Positions 1-8,238 of a stretch of DNA of 64,000 nucleotides are shown here, one piece after another (the stretch's first letter is position 1; every line of letters begins with the position of its first letter). The DNA lies in contig NZ_JQNA01000002.1 of NCBI RefSeq assembly GCF_000745015.1, positions 4,154,001 through 4,218,000 of the forward strand, given 5' to 3'. The notes under the pieces are model-generated. The model saw only the letters and a list, made by a program, of their open reading frames with translations, was not told the origin of the DNA and did not search any database. The position numbers and the translations under genes are program-made. The DNA is from Burkholderia sp. 9120. Its GTDB lineage: Bacteria; Pseudomonadota; Gammaproteobacteria; Burkholderiales; Burkholderiaceae.

Positions 1-1
1 T

Positions 2-1378
2 ATGCCGCTCGCTCTCTACGACACCTGGTCGCGCACGTTGCGCCCGTTCACGCCGCTTCGACCGGATCACGTCGGCCTGTATTGCTGCGGCCCGACCGTG
101 TATGACCACGCGCATATCGGCAATCTGCGGACCTATGTGTTCGAGGACGTGCTGCGCCGCGCGTTGGTGCAGAACGGCTACACCGTGCGGCACGTGGTGA
201 ATATCACCGACGTCGGTCATCTGGTCTCCGACGCGGATGACGGCGAGGACAAGATGGAGAAGGGCAGCCGGCGCACCGGCGAAACGGCATGGGCCATTGC
301 CGAACGCTACACCGCGGCGTTCCAGCACGACTGGCGCGCGTTGAACCTGCTGGAGCCGACGCTCTGGTGCCGCGCGACCGATCATATCGCCGAGCAGATC
401 GACTTCATTGCCGAACTCGAGCGTCACGGCTACACGTACCGCACGGCGGACGGTATCTACTTCGACACAGCCAGGCAGGACGATTACGGCTATCTCGCGC
501 GGCTCGACATAACGGGTCTGCAAGCCGGCAAGCGGGTGGCCGTGGGCGACAAGCAGCGCGCGACGGACTTCGCGCTGTGGAAGTTCAGCCCGCCCGGCAG
601 CACGCGGCAGATGGAGTGGGAAAGTCCGTGGGGCGTCGGCTTTCCGGGTTGGCACATCGAGTGTTCGGCGATGTCGGCAAAGTATCTCGGTCCGTGGTTC
701 GATATTCATTGCGGCGGCGAAGATCATATCGCCGTGCATCACAGCAATGAAATCGCGCAGACCCAGGCGCGCCACGGCACGCGGCTCGCCAACTTCTGGC
801 TGCATGGGCATTTCCTGATGCTCGACGCGGGCAAGATGGCGAAGTCGGGTGGCGACTTCGTGCGCTTGCAGACCTTGATCGAGCGTGGCGTCGATCCACT
901 GGCTTATCGCTACCTGTGCCTGGGCGCGCACTACCGCAGCAGTTTGCGGTTCAACATGGAAGCGCTGGATGCCGCGCAAGCCGCGTTGGACCGCTTGCGT
1001 AAGGCGTATCGGCAATGGCCTGAGGGTGGGGCGCCGGACGCTGAAGCGGTCGCGCGTTTCAACGCCGAGGTCGATCAGGATCTGAACCTGCCGCGCGCGC
1101 TCGCTGTGTTGTGGGACGTGGTGCGAAGCGATCTGCCGGCCGCCACGCGACGGGCGACGGTGGATTGCTTCGACCCGGTGCTCGGGCTGCGGCTCGCGGA
1201 CTGGCGCGAGGACGTGGTGACGATTCCCGCCGGGATCGCGCGGCTGGCCACGCAACGCGACGAGGCGCGTGCCGCGAAAAACTGGAGCGAGGCGGATCGT
1301 TTGCGTGAGCAGTTGCGTATCGAGGGCTGGCAGATGGAAGACAGCGCGAACGGACAGGTGCTGCGCCCGCTCGACTGA
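2..1378 (+). CDS. cysS: Cysteinyl-tRNA synthetase (variant motifs, possibly a paralogue)
   Basis: Class I aminoacyl-tRNA synthetase that charges tRNA-Cys with cysteine in the cytoplasm; 458 residues, normal family length. The N-terminal catalytic fold shows GLYCCGPTVYD (Cys29 in the place of the zinc ligand) and the HIGH motif as HIGN (38-41). The other expected zinc ligands are present: Cys221 in ECSAMS and the His/Glu of HHSNE. The KMSKS loop reads KMAKS (278-282) followed by GGDF instead of the usual LGNF. The ATG is the second base of the window, so the upstream region cannot be inspected. Burkholderiaceae normally carry another, canonical cysS, so this may be a second copy; that is inference. 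The family assignment is secure. Confidence 0.93.
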   Translation: MPLALYDTWSRTLRPFTPLRPDHVGLYCCGPTVYDHAHIGNLRTYVFEDVLRRALVQNGYTVRHVVNITDVGHLVSDADDGEDKMEKGSRRTGETAWAIAERYTAAFQHDWRALNLLEPTLWCRATDHIAEQIDFIAELERHGYTYRTADGIYFDTARQDDYGYLARLDITGLQAGKRVAVGDKQRATDFALWKFSPPGSTRQMEWESPWGVGFPGWHIECSAMSAKYLGPWFDIHCGGEDHIAVHHSNEIAQTQARHGTRLANFWLHGHFLMLDAGKMAKSGGDFVRLQTLIERGVDPLAYRYLCLGAHYRSSLRFNMEALDAAQAALDRLRKAYRQWPEGGAPDAEAVARFNAEVDQDLNLPRALAVLWDVVRSDLPAATRRATVDCFDPVLGLRLADWREDVVTIPAGIARLATQRDEARAAKNWSEADRLREQLRIEGWQMEDSANGQVLRPLD

Positions 1379-1390
1379 GGGCTCACGCGG

Positions 1391-1522
1391 TTGAGTTCGT
1401 CGGACGGCGAAGCGGTGCATCTGAGCGATCTGGCGGGGCGCATGGTGATCCACGCGCACCCGTGGAAGACGCCGGGCAGTGAGCGCTGCCGTTTGGTACT
1501 GGCGCAATTCTGTGCACAATGA
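1391..1522 (+). pseudogene. Short in-frame ORF after cysS, possible gene remnant
   Basis: A 43-codon open stretch begins at TTG 1391, in the same frame as cysS and 12 nt after its stop. It ends at TGA 1522. The peptide contains LSDLAGRMVIHAHP and two cysteines near the end. The LSDLAGR..MIHAH pattern faintly recalls the C-terminal part of Cu-Zn superoxide dismutase, but the match is too short to assign. No clear ribosome-binding site precedes it. It may be a decayed gene end or chance coding. Confidence 0.2.
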
Positions 1523-1525
1523 GTG

Positions 1526-1551
1526 GAAGCATGCGCGCTCGCGCATGCTTC
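1526..1551. terminator. Perfect 11-bp stem-loop between cysS and the AhpD-like gene
   Basis: GAAGCATGCGC at 1526-1536 is exactly repeated inverted at 1541-1551, with a 4-nt loop. No T-tract follows, so it may be a Rho-assisted or RNA-stabilising hairpin, or an operator for the gene starting at 1583. Confidence 0.45.
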
Positions 1552-1582
1552 GCCGATACCCGTCAGCCAGAAAGGAGCACGC

Positions 1583-1975
1583 ATGAGCCAGCTTAAAGCC
1601 GTCGATTACGCCGCGGCATCGCCCGAAGTCAAAGCCGTGTACGACGACATCAAGCAGACCCGTCAGGTCGAGGACGTCAACAATTTCTGGAAGTTCATCG
1701 CCCATCATCCGCCCACGCTCGCGCGCACCTGGGACAGCTTGAAAGACGTGATGGCGCCGGGTGCGCTCGATCCGCTGATCAAGGAATTGCTGTACGTCGC
1801 GGTGAGCGTGACGAACAACTGCGGCTACTGCGTGGCGAGCCATACGGCCGCCGCGCGTCGCGCCGGTATGACCGACGAGATGTTCGGCGAACTGCTGGCC
1901 GTGGTCGGCATGGCGAACGAGACCAACCGGCTGGCGGTGGGATACCGCGTGCCGATCGATCCGGCGTTTGAATAG
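1583..1975 (+). CDS. Carboxymuconolactone decarboxylase/AhpD-like protein
   Basis: Small all-helical protein of 130 residues in the CMD/AhpD family. The AhpD-type redox motif is present: Cys80-x-x-Cys83 followed by His87 (sequence CGYCVASH). This points to a peroxidase or disulfide-reductase activity rather than true carboxymuconolactone decarboxylation, which lacks the CxxC. ATG 1583 was chosen because AAAGGAGC lies 7-12 nt upstream. The gene stands alone behind the stem-loop at 1526-1551. The physiological reductant and substrate cannot be told from sequence. Confidence 0.88.
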   Translation: MSQLKAVDYAAASPEVKAVYDDIKQTRQVEDVNNFWKFIAHHPPTLARTWDSLKDVMAPGALDPLIKELLYVAVSVTNNCGYCVASHTAAARRAGMTDEMFGELLAVVGMANETNRLAVGYRVPIDPAFE

Positions 1976-2072
1976 ATGAGTAGAGGCTTGGGCAGGCGTT
2001 CGGGCAGGCGATTGAATGCGTATTGATGCCCACTTTGACGTGCGCTTCAACGCTCGCTCTTGACGCTCGCTT

Positions 2073-2106
2073 TTAACCCCTGCTCTTAACCCCCGCTCTT
2101 AACCCC
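2073..2106. repeat. 13-bp tandem repeat, 2.6 copies
   Basis: The unit TTAACCCCYGCTC occurs at 2073-2085 and 2086-2098, then a partial copy (TTAACCCC) at 2099-2106. It ends one base before the stop of the minus-strand HAD gene. More degenerate CGCTCTT units precede it. Confidence 0.6.
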
Positions 2107-2107
2107 G

Positions 2108-2794
2108 TTAAGCCCCGCGCCATCCCGCAAGCAGCGCCGGCAGTTCGGCCATGTCGCGAAACACCTGCACCGCGCCGACGCCATGCAGCGCGGTCACGCT
2201 GCTATGGCCGAGTTCCTGCGGGCAATAGCCGAACACGGTGGCGCCGGCCGCGACGCCCGCGGTCGCGCCCGTCACCGTATCTTCCACCACCGCGCAACGC
2301 TTCGGGTCTACGCCCAATCCGGCGGCCGCGGCCAGGTAAACATCGGGAAACGGCTTGTTGCGCGGCGTTTCGTGACCGCTGAAAACGCGTCCTTCGAAGC
2401 AGTCGAGAATGCCCGCCTTGACGAGCTGCAACTCCACCTTGATACGATCCGCGCCGGACGCCACCGCGATGCGTCCATTCAACGCCGCATGCAGCGCCCG
2501 CACCGCCGACGCCGAGCCGGGAATCGCCACCAGTTCGCGCTCGAGTGCCGCATTGCGCCGCGCGCGAAACTGCATCAGCCACTCAGGGGTAATCGCGACG
2601 CCGGTACGCGCTTCGATCAGCGCCGCTTCGTCCCGAACCGCCTTGCCGACGAAAATGCGCATGGTTTCCGCCACGCTCAACTGCCAGCCCAACTCGCCGA
2701 GCATCTCGCACAGCACGCGGTTAGTAATCGGTTCGGAGTCGACGAGCACGCCGTCGCAGTCGAAGAGTACGGCGTCGAAAGGGAAATCGGCCAT
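2108..2794 (-). CDS. HAD-superfamily phosphatase (beta-phosphoglucomutase/GPH type)
   Basis: Cytoplasmic haloacid-dehalogenase-like hydrolase, 228 residues. Motif I is FDCDGVLVD with nucleophile Asp12 and general acid Asp14; motif II is the serine of AVASGAD; motif III is the lysine of RNKPFPD; motif IV is the acidic pair in VVEDTVTG. The helical cap between motif I and II is the C1 type of the phosphoglucomutase/phosphoglycolate phosphatase group. The ATG at 2794 is preferred over the in-frame ATG at 2884 because homologues begin just before motif I; the Shine-Dalgarno signal is weak. The substrate is probably a small phosphosugar or similar metabolite, but cannot be named. It is transcribed opposite to its neighbours. 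Confidence 0.85.
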   Translation of the reverse strand: MADFPFDAVLFDCDGVLVDSEPITNRVLCEMLGELGWQLSVAETMRIFVGKAVRDEAALIEARTGVAITPEWLMQFRARRNAALERELVAIPGSASAVRALHAALNGRIAVASGADRIKVELQLVKAGILDCFEGRVFSGHETPRNKPFPDVYLAAAAGLGVDPKRCAVVEDTVTGATAGVAAGATVFGYCPQELGHSSVTALHGVGAVQVFRDMAELPALLAGWRGA

Positions 2795-3036
2795 CGGGGC
2801 GTGTAGAGAGAGGAGGTGGGGAAGCGGGAAAGCATACCTCACGGGTGGGCGATAACCCTTCATTTGCACAACGCCTGCTGTCATCGAGCCGACAGTGGCC
2901 CGTGAATCACACAGTCGGTCAGCCCATCTTCCACGTCATCAAACTTCCTGCCAAACAAAGCGACGGATTTTTCCCGCTGCCGCGTTCAACCAGAAACGAA
3001 GCCGCTTCTGACTTCGCCTCTTAGGGAGAAACCAAC

Positions 3037-3357
3037 ATGACATCGACCAAACCGGTCCGCCTGCTGAGCTCGGTGATTCTCGCCACGTTGACCTGTGCCG
3101 CCACGTTGACGGCCGCACCGGCCTTCGCGCAAGCCGTGATCGTCGCGCCGATGGCGCCCCCGCCGCCGCGCGTCGAAGTAATGCCGGCGCCGCGTAACGG
3201 CTATGTGTGGGATCAGGGCCGCTGGCGTTGGGACCATGGCCGCTACGTGTGGGTGCGGGGCCATTGGCAACCGGTGCGCGTCGGTTATCACTGGGTGCCG
3301 GGCCATTGGGTGCAGCGCGGTCCGAACTGGCGCTGGGTCGAAGGCCATTGGGCATGA
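3037..3357 (+). CDS. YXWGXW-repeat secreted protein
   Basis: Protein of 106 residues with a Sec signal peptide (about residues 1-32, ending TAAPAFAQA). After a proline-rich linker it carries four to five aromatic repeats of the W-x(2)-G-x-W type (WDQGRW, WDHGRY, WVRGHW, WVPGHW, WVEGHW). This is the YXWGXW repeat family, common and unexplained in Burkholderiaceae, presumably periplasmic or outer-membrane associated. AGGGAGAAACC precedes ATG 3037 at good spacing. A paralogue with a lipobox lies at 8239-8454, on the other side of the sigma-factor operon. The function is unknown. Confidence 0.85.
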   Translation: MTSTKPVRLLSSVILATLTCAATLTAAPAFAQAVIVAPMAPPPPRVEVMPAPRNGYVWDQGRWRWDHGRYVWVRGHWQPVRVGYHWVPGHWVQRGPNWRWVEGHWA

Positions 3358-3440
3358 TCCCCGTGTGCGCCGTGGCAACCCACGCTATGAGGGCTTCGGC
3401 GCGCCTGAACGCTTTGCATGATTGAACCAGGCAACTTGCC

Positions 3441-3542
3441 ATGAAAACGCTCGTGATAATTCTGCTGGCGACGACGCTCGCCGGCTGTGTGGTCTACCCG
3501 GCGCGGCCGGCGGTTTATCGTCCGGCAGTCGTCGTATATTGA
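3441..3542 (+). CDS. Very small predicted lipoprotein (33 residues)
   Basis: ATG 3441 opens a 33-residue ORF: positively charged start, hydrophobic stretch LVIILLATT, then the lipobox LAGC at about 13-16. The mature part is only about 18 residues, rich in valine, proline and tyrosine (VVYPARPAVYRP). The layout matches bacterial prolipoproteins processed by LspA, and the composition resembles the linker of the YXWGXW proteins next to it. It lies 83 nt after the gene ending at 3357, so it may be co-transcribed. Gene finders easily miss it. Its role is unknown; it could also be a truncated YXWGXW lipoprotein that lost its repeats. Confidence 0.6.
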   Translation: MKTLVIILLATTLAGCVVYPARPAVYRPAVVVY

Positions 3543-3692
3543 TCGGGGCGATGCAATCGTCGGCAGGCACAGCAGTACGCAGTGAACGCCCCGCGATTTC
3601 GTTATCCGCGCGCGGCTTGCAAACCGCTGCGCGCCCAACCCGAGGTGAGAAGGTGAAGCCAACGTGAGCAGCATCAGAAGGAGTGGCGGCAA

Positions 3693-3821
3693 GTGAACGA
3701 CCTTCGTCCGACGACGCGATCCGCGTGGCCGGCGCAACCCCGGCCGCGACGGCCCGGGCCGCCGGGGCCAACGCGATCCGCGCGACGCAGCCGGCTCGCC
3801 GCGGGGAGCGTCACGCCTTGA
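3693..3821 (+). CDS. Possible leader ORF overlapping the sigma-factor start
   Basis: GTG 3693 has AAGGAG about 10 nt upstream and opens a 42-codon frame rich in Pro, Arg and Ser. Its TGA (3819-3821) overlaps the TTG at 3818 that is the best start for the sigma-factor gene. This is a classic TTGA coupling geometry. The peptide has no recognisable domain and could be non-functional. Treat it as a translational leader candidate. Confidence 0.3.
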   Translation: MNDLRPTTRSAWPAQPRPRRPGPPGPTRSARRSRLAAGSVTP

Positions 3822-4378
3822 GCGAACGCGATCCCGACGCGGAACTGCTTGAACAGGTCGGCCGGCAAGATCCGGCCGCCGTGCGTTCGCTCGTCGCGCG
3901 TAAATTGCCGCGCCTGCTCGCGCTCGCCACACGCATGCTGGGCGATCGCATGGAGGCGGAAGACGTGGCCCAGGAGGTGTTCGTGCGGATCTGGAAGCAG
4001 GCGTCGCGCTGGCGCGAAGGCGAAGCGAAATTCGACACCTGGGTCCATCGCGTCGCGCTCAATCTTTGCTACGACCGTTTGCGCGGCCGGCGCGAAGATC
4101 CGTACGACGAGCTGCCGGACGAGGCCGATCCCGCCGCGCTGCCCGATGCGCAACTGGAAGCGCGCGCTCAGGACGAGCGGGTGCGCACCGCGCTCGCCGC
4201 GCTGCCGGCGCGGCAACGCGAGGCGCTGGTGCTCAACTACTACCAGGAAATGTCGAACATCGACGCTGCCGCCCTGATGGGTATCACCGTCGATGCGTTG
4301 GAAAGCCTGCTGGCACGCGCGCGCCGCAATCTGCGCGCTCAACTGGCCGGCAGCGGCCTTAGCAAGGACACATCATGA
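3818..4378 (+). CDS. ECF-family RNA polymerase sigma factor
   Basis: Alternative sigma factor of 186 residues. Region 2 covers about residues 10-80 (RMLGDRMEAEDVAQEVFVRIWK, the region 2.2/2.3 core) and region 4 about 125-178 (ALPARQREALVLNYYQEMSN, then a helix-turn-helix ending ESLLARARRNLR). There is no region 3, as expected for group 4 sigma factors. TTG 3818 was chosen because GGGGAG lies about 10 nt upstream and the sigma-2 domain begins directly after it; an in-frame GTG at 3683 would add 45 low-complexity residues and its AAGGAG is too close. The stop overlaps the next gene by 4 nt, and that gene's membrane protein is the likely anti-sigma partner. Confidence 0.9.
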   Translation: MSERDPDAELLEQVGRQDPAAVRSLVARKLPRLLALATRMLGDRMEAEDVAQEVFVRIWKQASRWREGEAKFDTWVHRVALNLCYDRLRGRREDPYDELPDEADPAALPDAQLEARAQDERVRTALAALPARQREALVLNYYQEMSNIDAAALMGITVDALESLLARARRNLRAQLAGSGLSKDTS

Positions 4379-4791
4379 CGCCCGAAAGATTTCATCAGAT
4401 CGTCGAGGCCTATGGCGCCGATGCGCGCCGCTGGCCGCAAACGGAGCGCGCGGCGGCGCAGGCGTGGGCCACGTTGCACCGCGCCGAAGCCGACGCGTTG
4501 CTGACCGAGGCCGCCGGCCTCGATGCGTGGCTCGCCGCCGACAAGGTCGAGCCGCCGGGCGCGGCGCTGCGCGAGCGGGTGATCCGCAGCGCGCCGGTGC
4601 GCCAGCCGGCCGCGCCACGACGCTGGTGGTGGTCGGGCGCGGCGGTGGCGGGCGTCGGCCTGCTGGGCGGCGCGGCCGGCGCGTTCGCCGTGTCGTTCTT
4701 CGTGCTGACCGAATCGGTGCCGCCGGTGCATGAGTCTTCTTATTTAACTTCGAGCTTCGGTGGGACCTCCGCCGATTGGAGCGGCGAATGA
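4375..4791 (+). CDS. Single-pass membrane protein, putative anti-sigma factor
   Basis: 138 residues: an N-terminal cytoplasmic helical part (MTPERFHQIVEAYGADARRWP, then an Ala-rich helix), one membrane segment around residues 83-112 (WWWSGAAVAGVGLLGGAAGAFAV), and a short periplasmic tail. Size, topology and 4-nt overlaps with the sigma gene before it and the sensor gene after it are those of an anti-sigma anchor. A zinc-binding HxxxCxxC motif is not present, so it would not be a ZAS-type anti-sigma. The role is inferred from context only. Confidence 0.7.
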   Translation: MTPERFHQIVEAYGADARRWPQTERAAAQAWATLHRAEADALLTEAAGLDAWLAADKVEPPGAALRERVIRSAPVRQPAAPRRWWWSGAAVAGVGLLGGAAGAFAVSFFVLTESVPPVHESSYLTSSFGGTSADWSGE

Positions 4792-5339
4792 ACGGCCGGT
4801 CATTGAAATTCGTGCTGGCGGCGTCGCTGGTGGTCAATGTGTTTCTGTTCGGCGCGATCGTGGGCGGCGCGTATCAGTGGCTCGCGGCGCATCGCGCGAC
4901 GGCGGCGGTGACGGCGCAGCAGCGCGCGCTGCGCTTCGCCGCCGAGCCGTTGTCCGCCGAGCGGCAGCAGGCCTTTATCGCCGGCTTGAAGCAGGCGCGC
5001 CGCGACGGGCGCGACTTTGCCCGCGAGGGTAAGGAAGGGCGTCGTGAAGTGTTGCGCCTGCTGGCCGCGCCGCAGTTCGATCGCGCGGCGCTGGACGCGG
5101 CGCTCGCCCGCACGCGCGCCGCCGACAGCAATCTGCGCGCGAACGTGGAAGGCAGCGTGGCGGATTTCGCGGCGACGCTGTCGCCCGAGGAGCGCGTCGA
5201 GTTCGCCGACAGCCTGAAGGTGCGCGGTCAATGGCGCGAAACCGCGCCGGCGCCGAAGAAGAAGCCGCCCGATCAGCCGAACCAGGCCAACTCGCAGAAC
5301 CCGCCGAACCCGACTTCGAGCGGATCGTCGGCGAATTAA
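4788..5339 (+). CDS. Spy/CnrX-like periplasmic sensor or chaperone (metal-resistance family)
   Basis: 183 residues. A membrane anchor or uncleaved signal occupies residues 5-30 (FVLAASLVVNVFLFGAIVGG). It is followed by a four-helix-type periplasmic domain rich in Arg, Ala and Glu, with the FDRAALDAALARTRAADSNLR segment and SPEERVEFADSL near the end. This is the Spy/CnrX/ZraP-like pattern ('heavy-metal resistance', Metal_resist). The last 30 residues are Pro/Asn/Gln/Ser low complexity. It follows the putative anti-sigma gene with a 4-nt overlap, so the three genes likely form a signal-transduction unit: sensor, anti-sigma, sigma. The signal sensed (metal or envelope stress) is not known. Confidence 0.75.
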   Translation: MNGRSLKFVLAASLVVNVFLFGAIVGGAYQWLAAHRATAAVTAQQRALRFAAEPLSAERQQAFIAGLKQARRDGRDFAREGKEGRREVLRLLAAPQFDRAALDAALARTRAADSNLRANVEGSVADFAATLSPEERVEFADSLKVRGQWRETAPAPKKKPPDQPNQANSQNPPNPTSSGSSAN

Positions 5340-5409
5340 AACGGCGTCACACGCGACGGATTTTCACGCGCGGGCCGTTTAAACCCTATCGAACGCCGAA
5401 GAGGATGGT

Positions 5410-6999
5410 ATGGCCAACTCACCGAACCTGAATGCCGCCGCGATTGCACTGAATCGCTTCGGCCTGGGCGCGCGGGCCGACGACACGCCGCCCGCCGACC
5501 CGAAGGGCTGGTTGCTCGCGCAACTGGAGCAGTACCAGCCGCGGCCGGCCGCGTGGGCGAGCCAGCCGAACTCGGTGGCGCTGTCCACCGAGTTGCTGCA
5601 GGAGCGCATGGAGCTCAATCAGCAGAACCGCCAGAATCCGGCCGCCGATGCGGCGGGGAATCAGACGCCAAATCAGACGCCAAATCAGGCAAATGCGCAG
5701 CCCGCACCGCGACCCGGCGCGCAAGCCAGGCTCCAGCAGAATGCGCAAACGGCGGCGCAGACCGACGCAACCAACCCACCGCAAGACGCCGCTCAAACCG
5801 CCAAACAAGCCGAACGGAAAGCCATTCGCGGCGAAATACTCGACCTGTACCGCTCATCGGTGAATGCGCGGGTGGAAAGTGCGTTGACCACGCAGACGCC
5901 GTTCGTCGAGCGGTTGGTGCATTTCTGGGCCAATCACTTTGCCGTCTCCACCGAAAAGCCCGGCGTCGCCGCGCTGGCCGGTTCGTTCGAAGCCGAAGCG
6001 ATTCGCCCGCACGTGCTCGGCCGTTTCGAGGACATGCTGGTCGCGGTCGAACGTCATCCGGCCATGCAGTTGTTTCTCGATCAGACGCGTTCGGTCGGAC
6101 CGGACAGCATGGCCGCGCTGCGCGCCGAGCAACGCAATCCGGAGCGCAAACGTGGGCTGAACGAAAATCTCGCGCGCGAAATCATGGAGCTGCACACGCT
6201 CGGCGTGCGCAGCGGTTATAGCCAGGACGACGTCACCGAATTCGCTCGCGCGCTGACCGGCTGGAGTCTCGCCGCCGGCAGCGGCAAAGGCGCCGGCGGC
6301 AACGCGCGACGCTTCGGCGCGCAGCCCGACGCCGCGCCCGGCACGTTCGTGTTTCGCGCCGCGCTGCACGAGCCGGGCTCGCGAACCATCATGGGTCGCC
6401 GCTACGACCAGCCCGGCGAACAGCAGGCGCTCGCGATCCTGCACGACCTCGGCGCGGCACCGGCCACCGCGCAGCATATCGGCGGCAAGCTGGCGCGACA
6501 TTTCGTGGCCGACAATCCGCCGCCCGGCGTGACGGAGCGGCTTGCCAGCGCGTTCGAGCGCAGCGGCGGCGATCTGCCGACGGTCTATCGGGCGCTTATC
6601 GACAGTCACGAAGCGTGGTCGCCCACGGCCGTGAAGTTCAAGACGCCGTGGGAGTGGACCATTTCGTCGATGCGCGGGCTCGGCTGGCAGGACCTCGGCA
6701 AGCTGCAGACCGCGCCGATTCTCACGCAACTCGGCCAGCCGGTCTGGCGGCCTGGCTCGCCCGCCGGTTACGACGATATCGCCGCGAGTTGGGCCGCGCC
6801 CGACGCGCTGGTGCGCCGGGTGGAAATGGCGCAGCGTTTCGCGTCGCGGGTGGGCGACCGGCTCGATGCCCGCTCGCTCGGTCAGACCTTGACGGCCGGT
6901 TCGCTCAGCGAGCCGACCGCGACGGCGGTGTCGCGGGCCGAGAGTGCCTCGACGGCGATCGCGCTGTTGCTGGTGTCGCCGGATTTTCAACGGAGATGA
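5410..6999 (+). CDS. DUF1800 family protein
   Basis: 529-residue protein of the DUF1800 family. Conserved blocks are NRFGLGAR near the N-terminus, LVHFWANHFAVS, RPHVLGRFEDML, ENLAREIMELHTLGV, YSQDDVTEFARALTGW, and a C-terminal FKTPWEW. Between residues about 70 and 140 it carries a Gln/Asn/Ala/Pro-rich low-complexity insert. No clear signal peptide is seen. DUF1800 proteins are almost always encoded with a DUF1501 partner, as here (4-nt overlap with the next gene); both families are of unknown function and thought to be exported or surface associated. The gene starts 70 nt after the sensor gene, so it may belong to the sigma-factor operon. Confidence 0.88.
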   Translation: MANSPNLNAAAIALNRFGLGARADDTPPADPKGWLLAQLEQYQPRPAAWASQPNSVALSTELLQERMELNQQNRQNPAADAAGNQTPNQTPNQANAQPAPRPGAQARLQQNAQTAAQTDATNPPQDAAQTAKQAERKAIRGEILDLYRSSVNARVESALTTQTPFVERLVHFWANHFAVSTEKPGVAALAGSFEAEAIRPHVLGRFEDMLVAVERHPAMQLFLDQTRSVGPDSMAALRAEQRNPERKRGLNENLAREIMELHTLGVRSGYSQDDVTEFARALTGWSLAAGSGKGAGGNARRFGAQPDAAPGTFVFRAALHEPGSRTIMGRRYDQPGEQQALAILHDLGAAPATAQHIGGKLARHFVADNPPPGVTERLASAFERSGGDLPTVYRALIDSHEAWSPTAVKFKTPWEWTISSMRGLGWQDLGKLQTAPILTQLGQPVWRPGSPAGYDDIAASWAAPDALVRRVEMAQRFASRVGDRLDARSLGQTLTAGSLSEPTATAVSRAESASTAIALLLVSPDFQRR

Positions 7000-8147
7000 A
7001 TGCCATGTTGTCACGCCGTAAATTTCTGAGCGTTGCCGCTGCGGGCGCCGGCGCGATGCTCGTATCGCCGCAGATCGTGTTCGCGAGTGTCGCCACCGAT
7101 CGCCGTTTCGTTTTCGTGATCCAGCGCGGCGCGGCCGACGGGTTGAACATCGTCGTGCCGTACGCCGATCCCGCTTATGCGAATCTGCGCGGCGCGCTGG
7201 CGATCGATACGTCGAACGCGGCGAAGCTCGACGGCACGTTCGCGTTGCATCCGGCGCTCGCGCAAACCGCGTCGATGTATGCGAATCGCCAGGCGCTGTT
7301 CGTGCACGCGGTGGCGTCGCCGTATCGCGACCGCTCGCATTTCGACGGCCAGAACGTGCTGGAGACCGGCGGCACCGCGCCGTATCAGATGAAGGACGGC
7401 TGGCTGAACCGGCTCGTCGCCCAGTTGCCCGCCACGCGCGAAAACGCGATCGCCTTCGCGCCGACCGTGCCGATGGCGCTGCGCGGCGCGGCGCAGGTGA
7501 CGTCGTACGCGCCGTCGGCGTTGCCGCAAGCGCCCGACGATCTGCTCACGCGCGTCGCGCAACTGTACGACCAGGACGCGCAGTTACGTCCGCTGTGGGA
7601 TTCGGCGATGGCGGCACGCGGCCTCGCGGGCGACGCCGGCGCGCGTCAGGACCCGGCCAGCCTCGGCAAGCTCGCCGCGGGTTTTCTGTCGCGCGACGAC
7701 GGTCCGCGTATCGCGATGATCGAAACCGGCGGCTGGGACACGCACAGCGCGCAGAACCCGCGTCTCGCCAATCAGTTGAAAGCGCTCGACACGATGCTCG
7801 CGTCGTTGCGCGACGGCATGGGGCCGTTGTGGAGCAAAACCACGGTGCTGGTGGCGACGGAGTTCGGACGGACCGCCGCCGCCAACGGCACGGGTGGCAC
7901 GGACCACGGCACGGGATCGGTGGCGATGGTGCTGGGCGGGTCGGTGGCGGGCGGACGGGTGATTTCGGATTGGCCCGGCCTCGCGCCGCACGCGCTTTAT
8001 GAAGCGCGCGACCTGAAACCGACCACGTCGCTGGACGCGGTGATTGCCGGGACGGCAGGTGAAAGTCTTGGGCTCGATCCGCAGCGCACGGCTTGCGCGT
8101 TGTTCGGTTCAACCGCGCGGCCGCTGACGGGGGTTTTGCGGGCGTAG
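6996..8147 (+). CDS. DUF1501 family protein with Tat-like signal
   Basis: 383 residues. The N-terminus LSRRKFLSVAAAGAGAMLV carries a twin-arginine motif (SRRKFL), predicting Tat export to the periplasm. The body has the DUF1501 blocks RRFVFVIQRGAADGLNIVVPY, SHFDGQNVLE, GGWDTHSAQN and TEFGRTAAANGTGGTDHGTG; the last resembles the metal-site region of the alkaline-phosphatase/sulfatase-like fold. ATG 6996 overlaps the DUF1800 stop (ATGA); an alternative ATG lies at 7005. Folding in the cytoplasm before Tat export suggests a bound cofactor or metal. The biochemical activity is unknown. Confidence 0.88.
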   Translation: MNAMLSRRKFLSVAAAGAGAMLVSPQIVFASVATDRRFVFVIQRGAADGLNIVVPYADPAYANLRGALAIDTSNAAKLDGTFALHPALAQTASMYANRQALFVHAVASPYRDRSHFDGQNVLETGGTAPYQMKDGWLNRLVAQLPATRENAIAFAPTVPMALRGAAQVTSYAPSALPQAPDDLLTRVAQLYDQDAQLRPLWDSAMAARGLAGDAGARQDPASLGKLAAGFLSRDDGPRIAMIETGGWDTHSAQNPRLANQLKALDTMLASLRDGMGPLWSKTTVLVATEFGRTAAANGTGGTDHGTGSVAMVLGGSVAGGRVISDWPGLAPHALYEARDLKPTTSLDAVIAGTAGESLGLDPQRTACALFGSTARPLTGVLRA

Positions 8148-8238
8148 AAGAAGCAGTAAGCAGAAACAGGAAGTAGAAGCAGAAGTAGAAGTAGAAGCGG
8201 AAAACCGGTTCACCTAAAAAACACTCAGGAGAGGAAAA

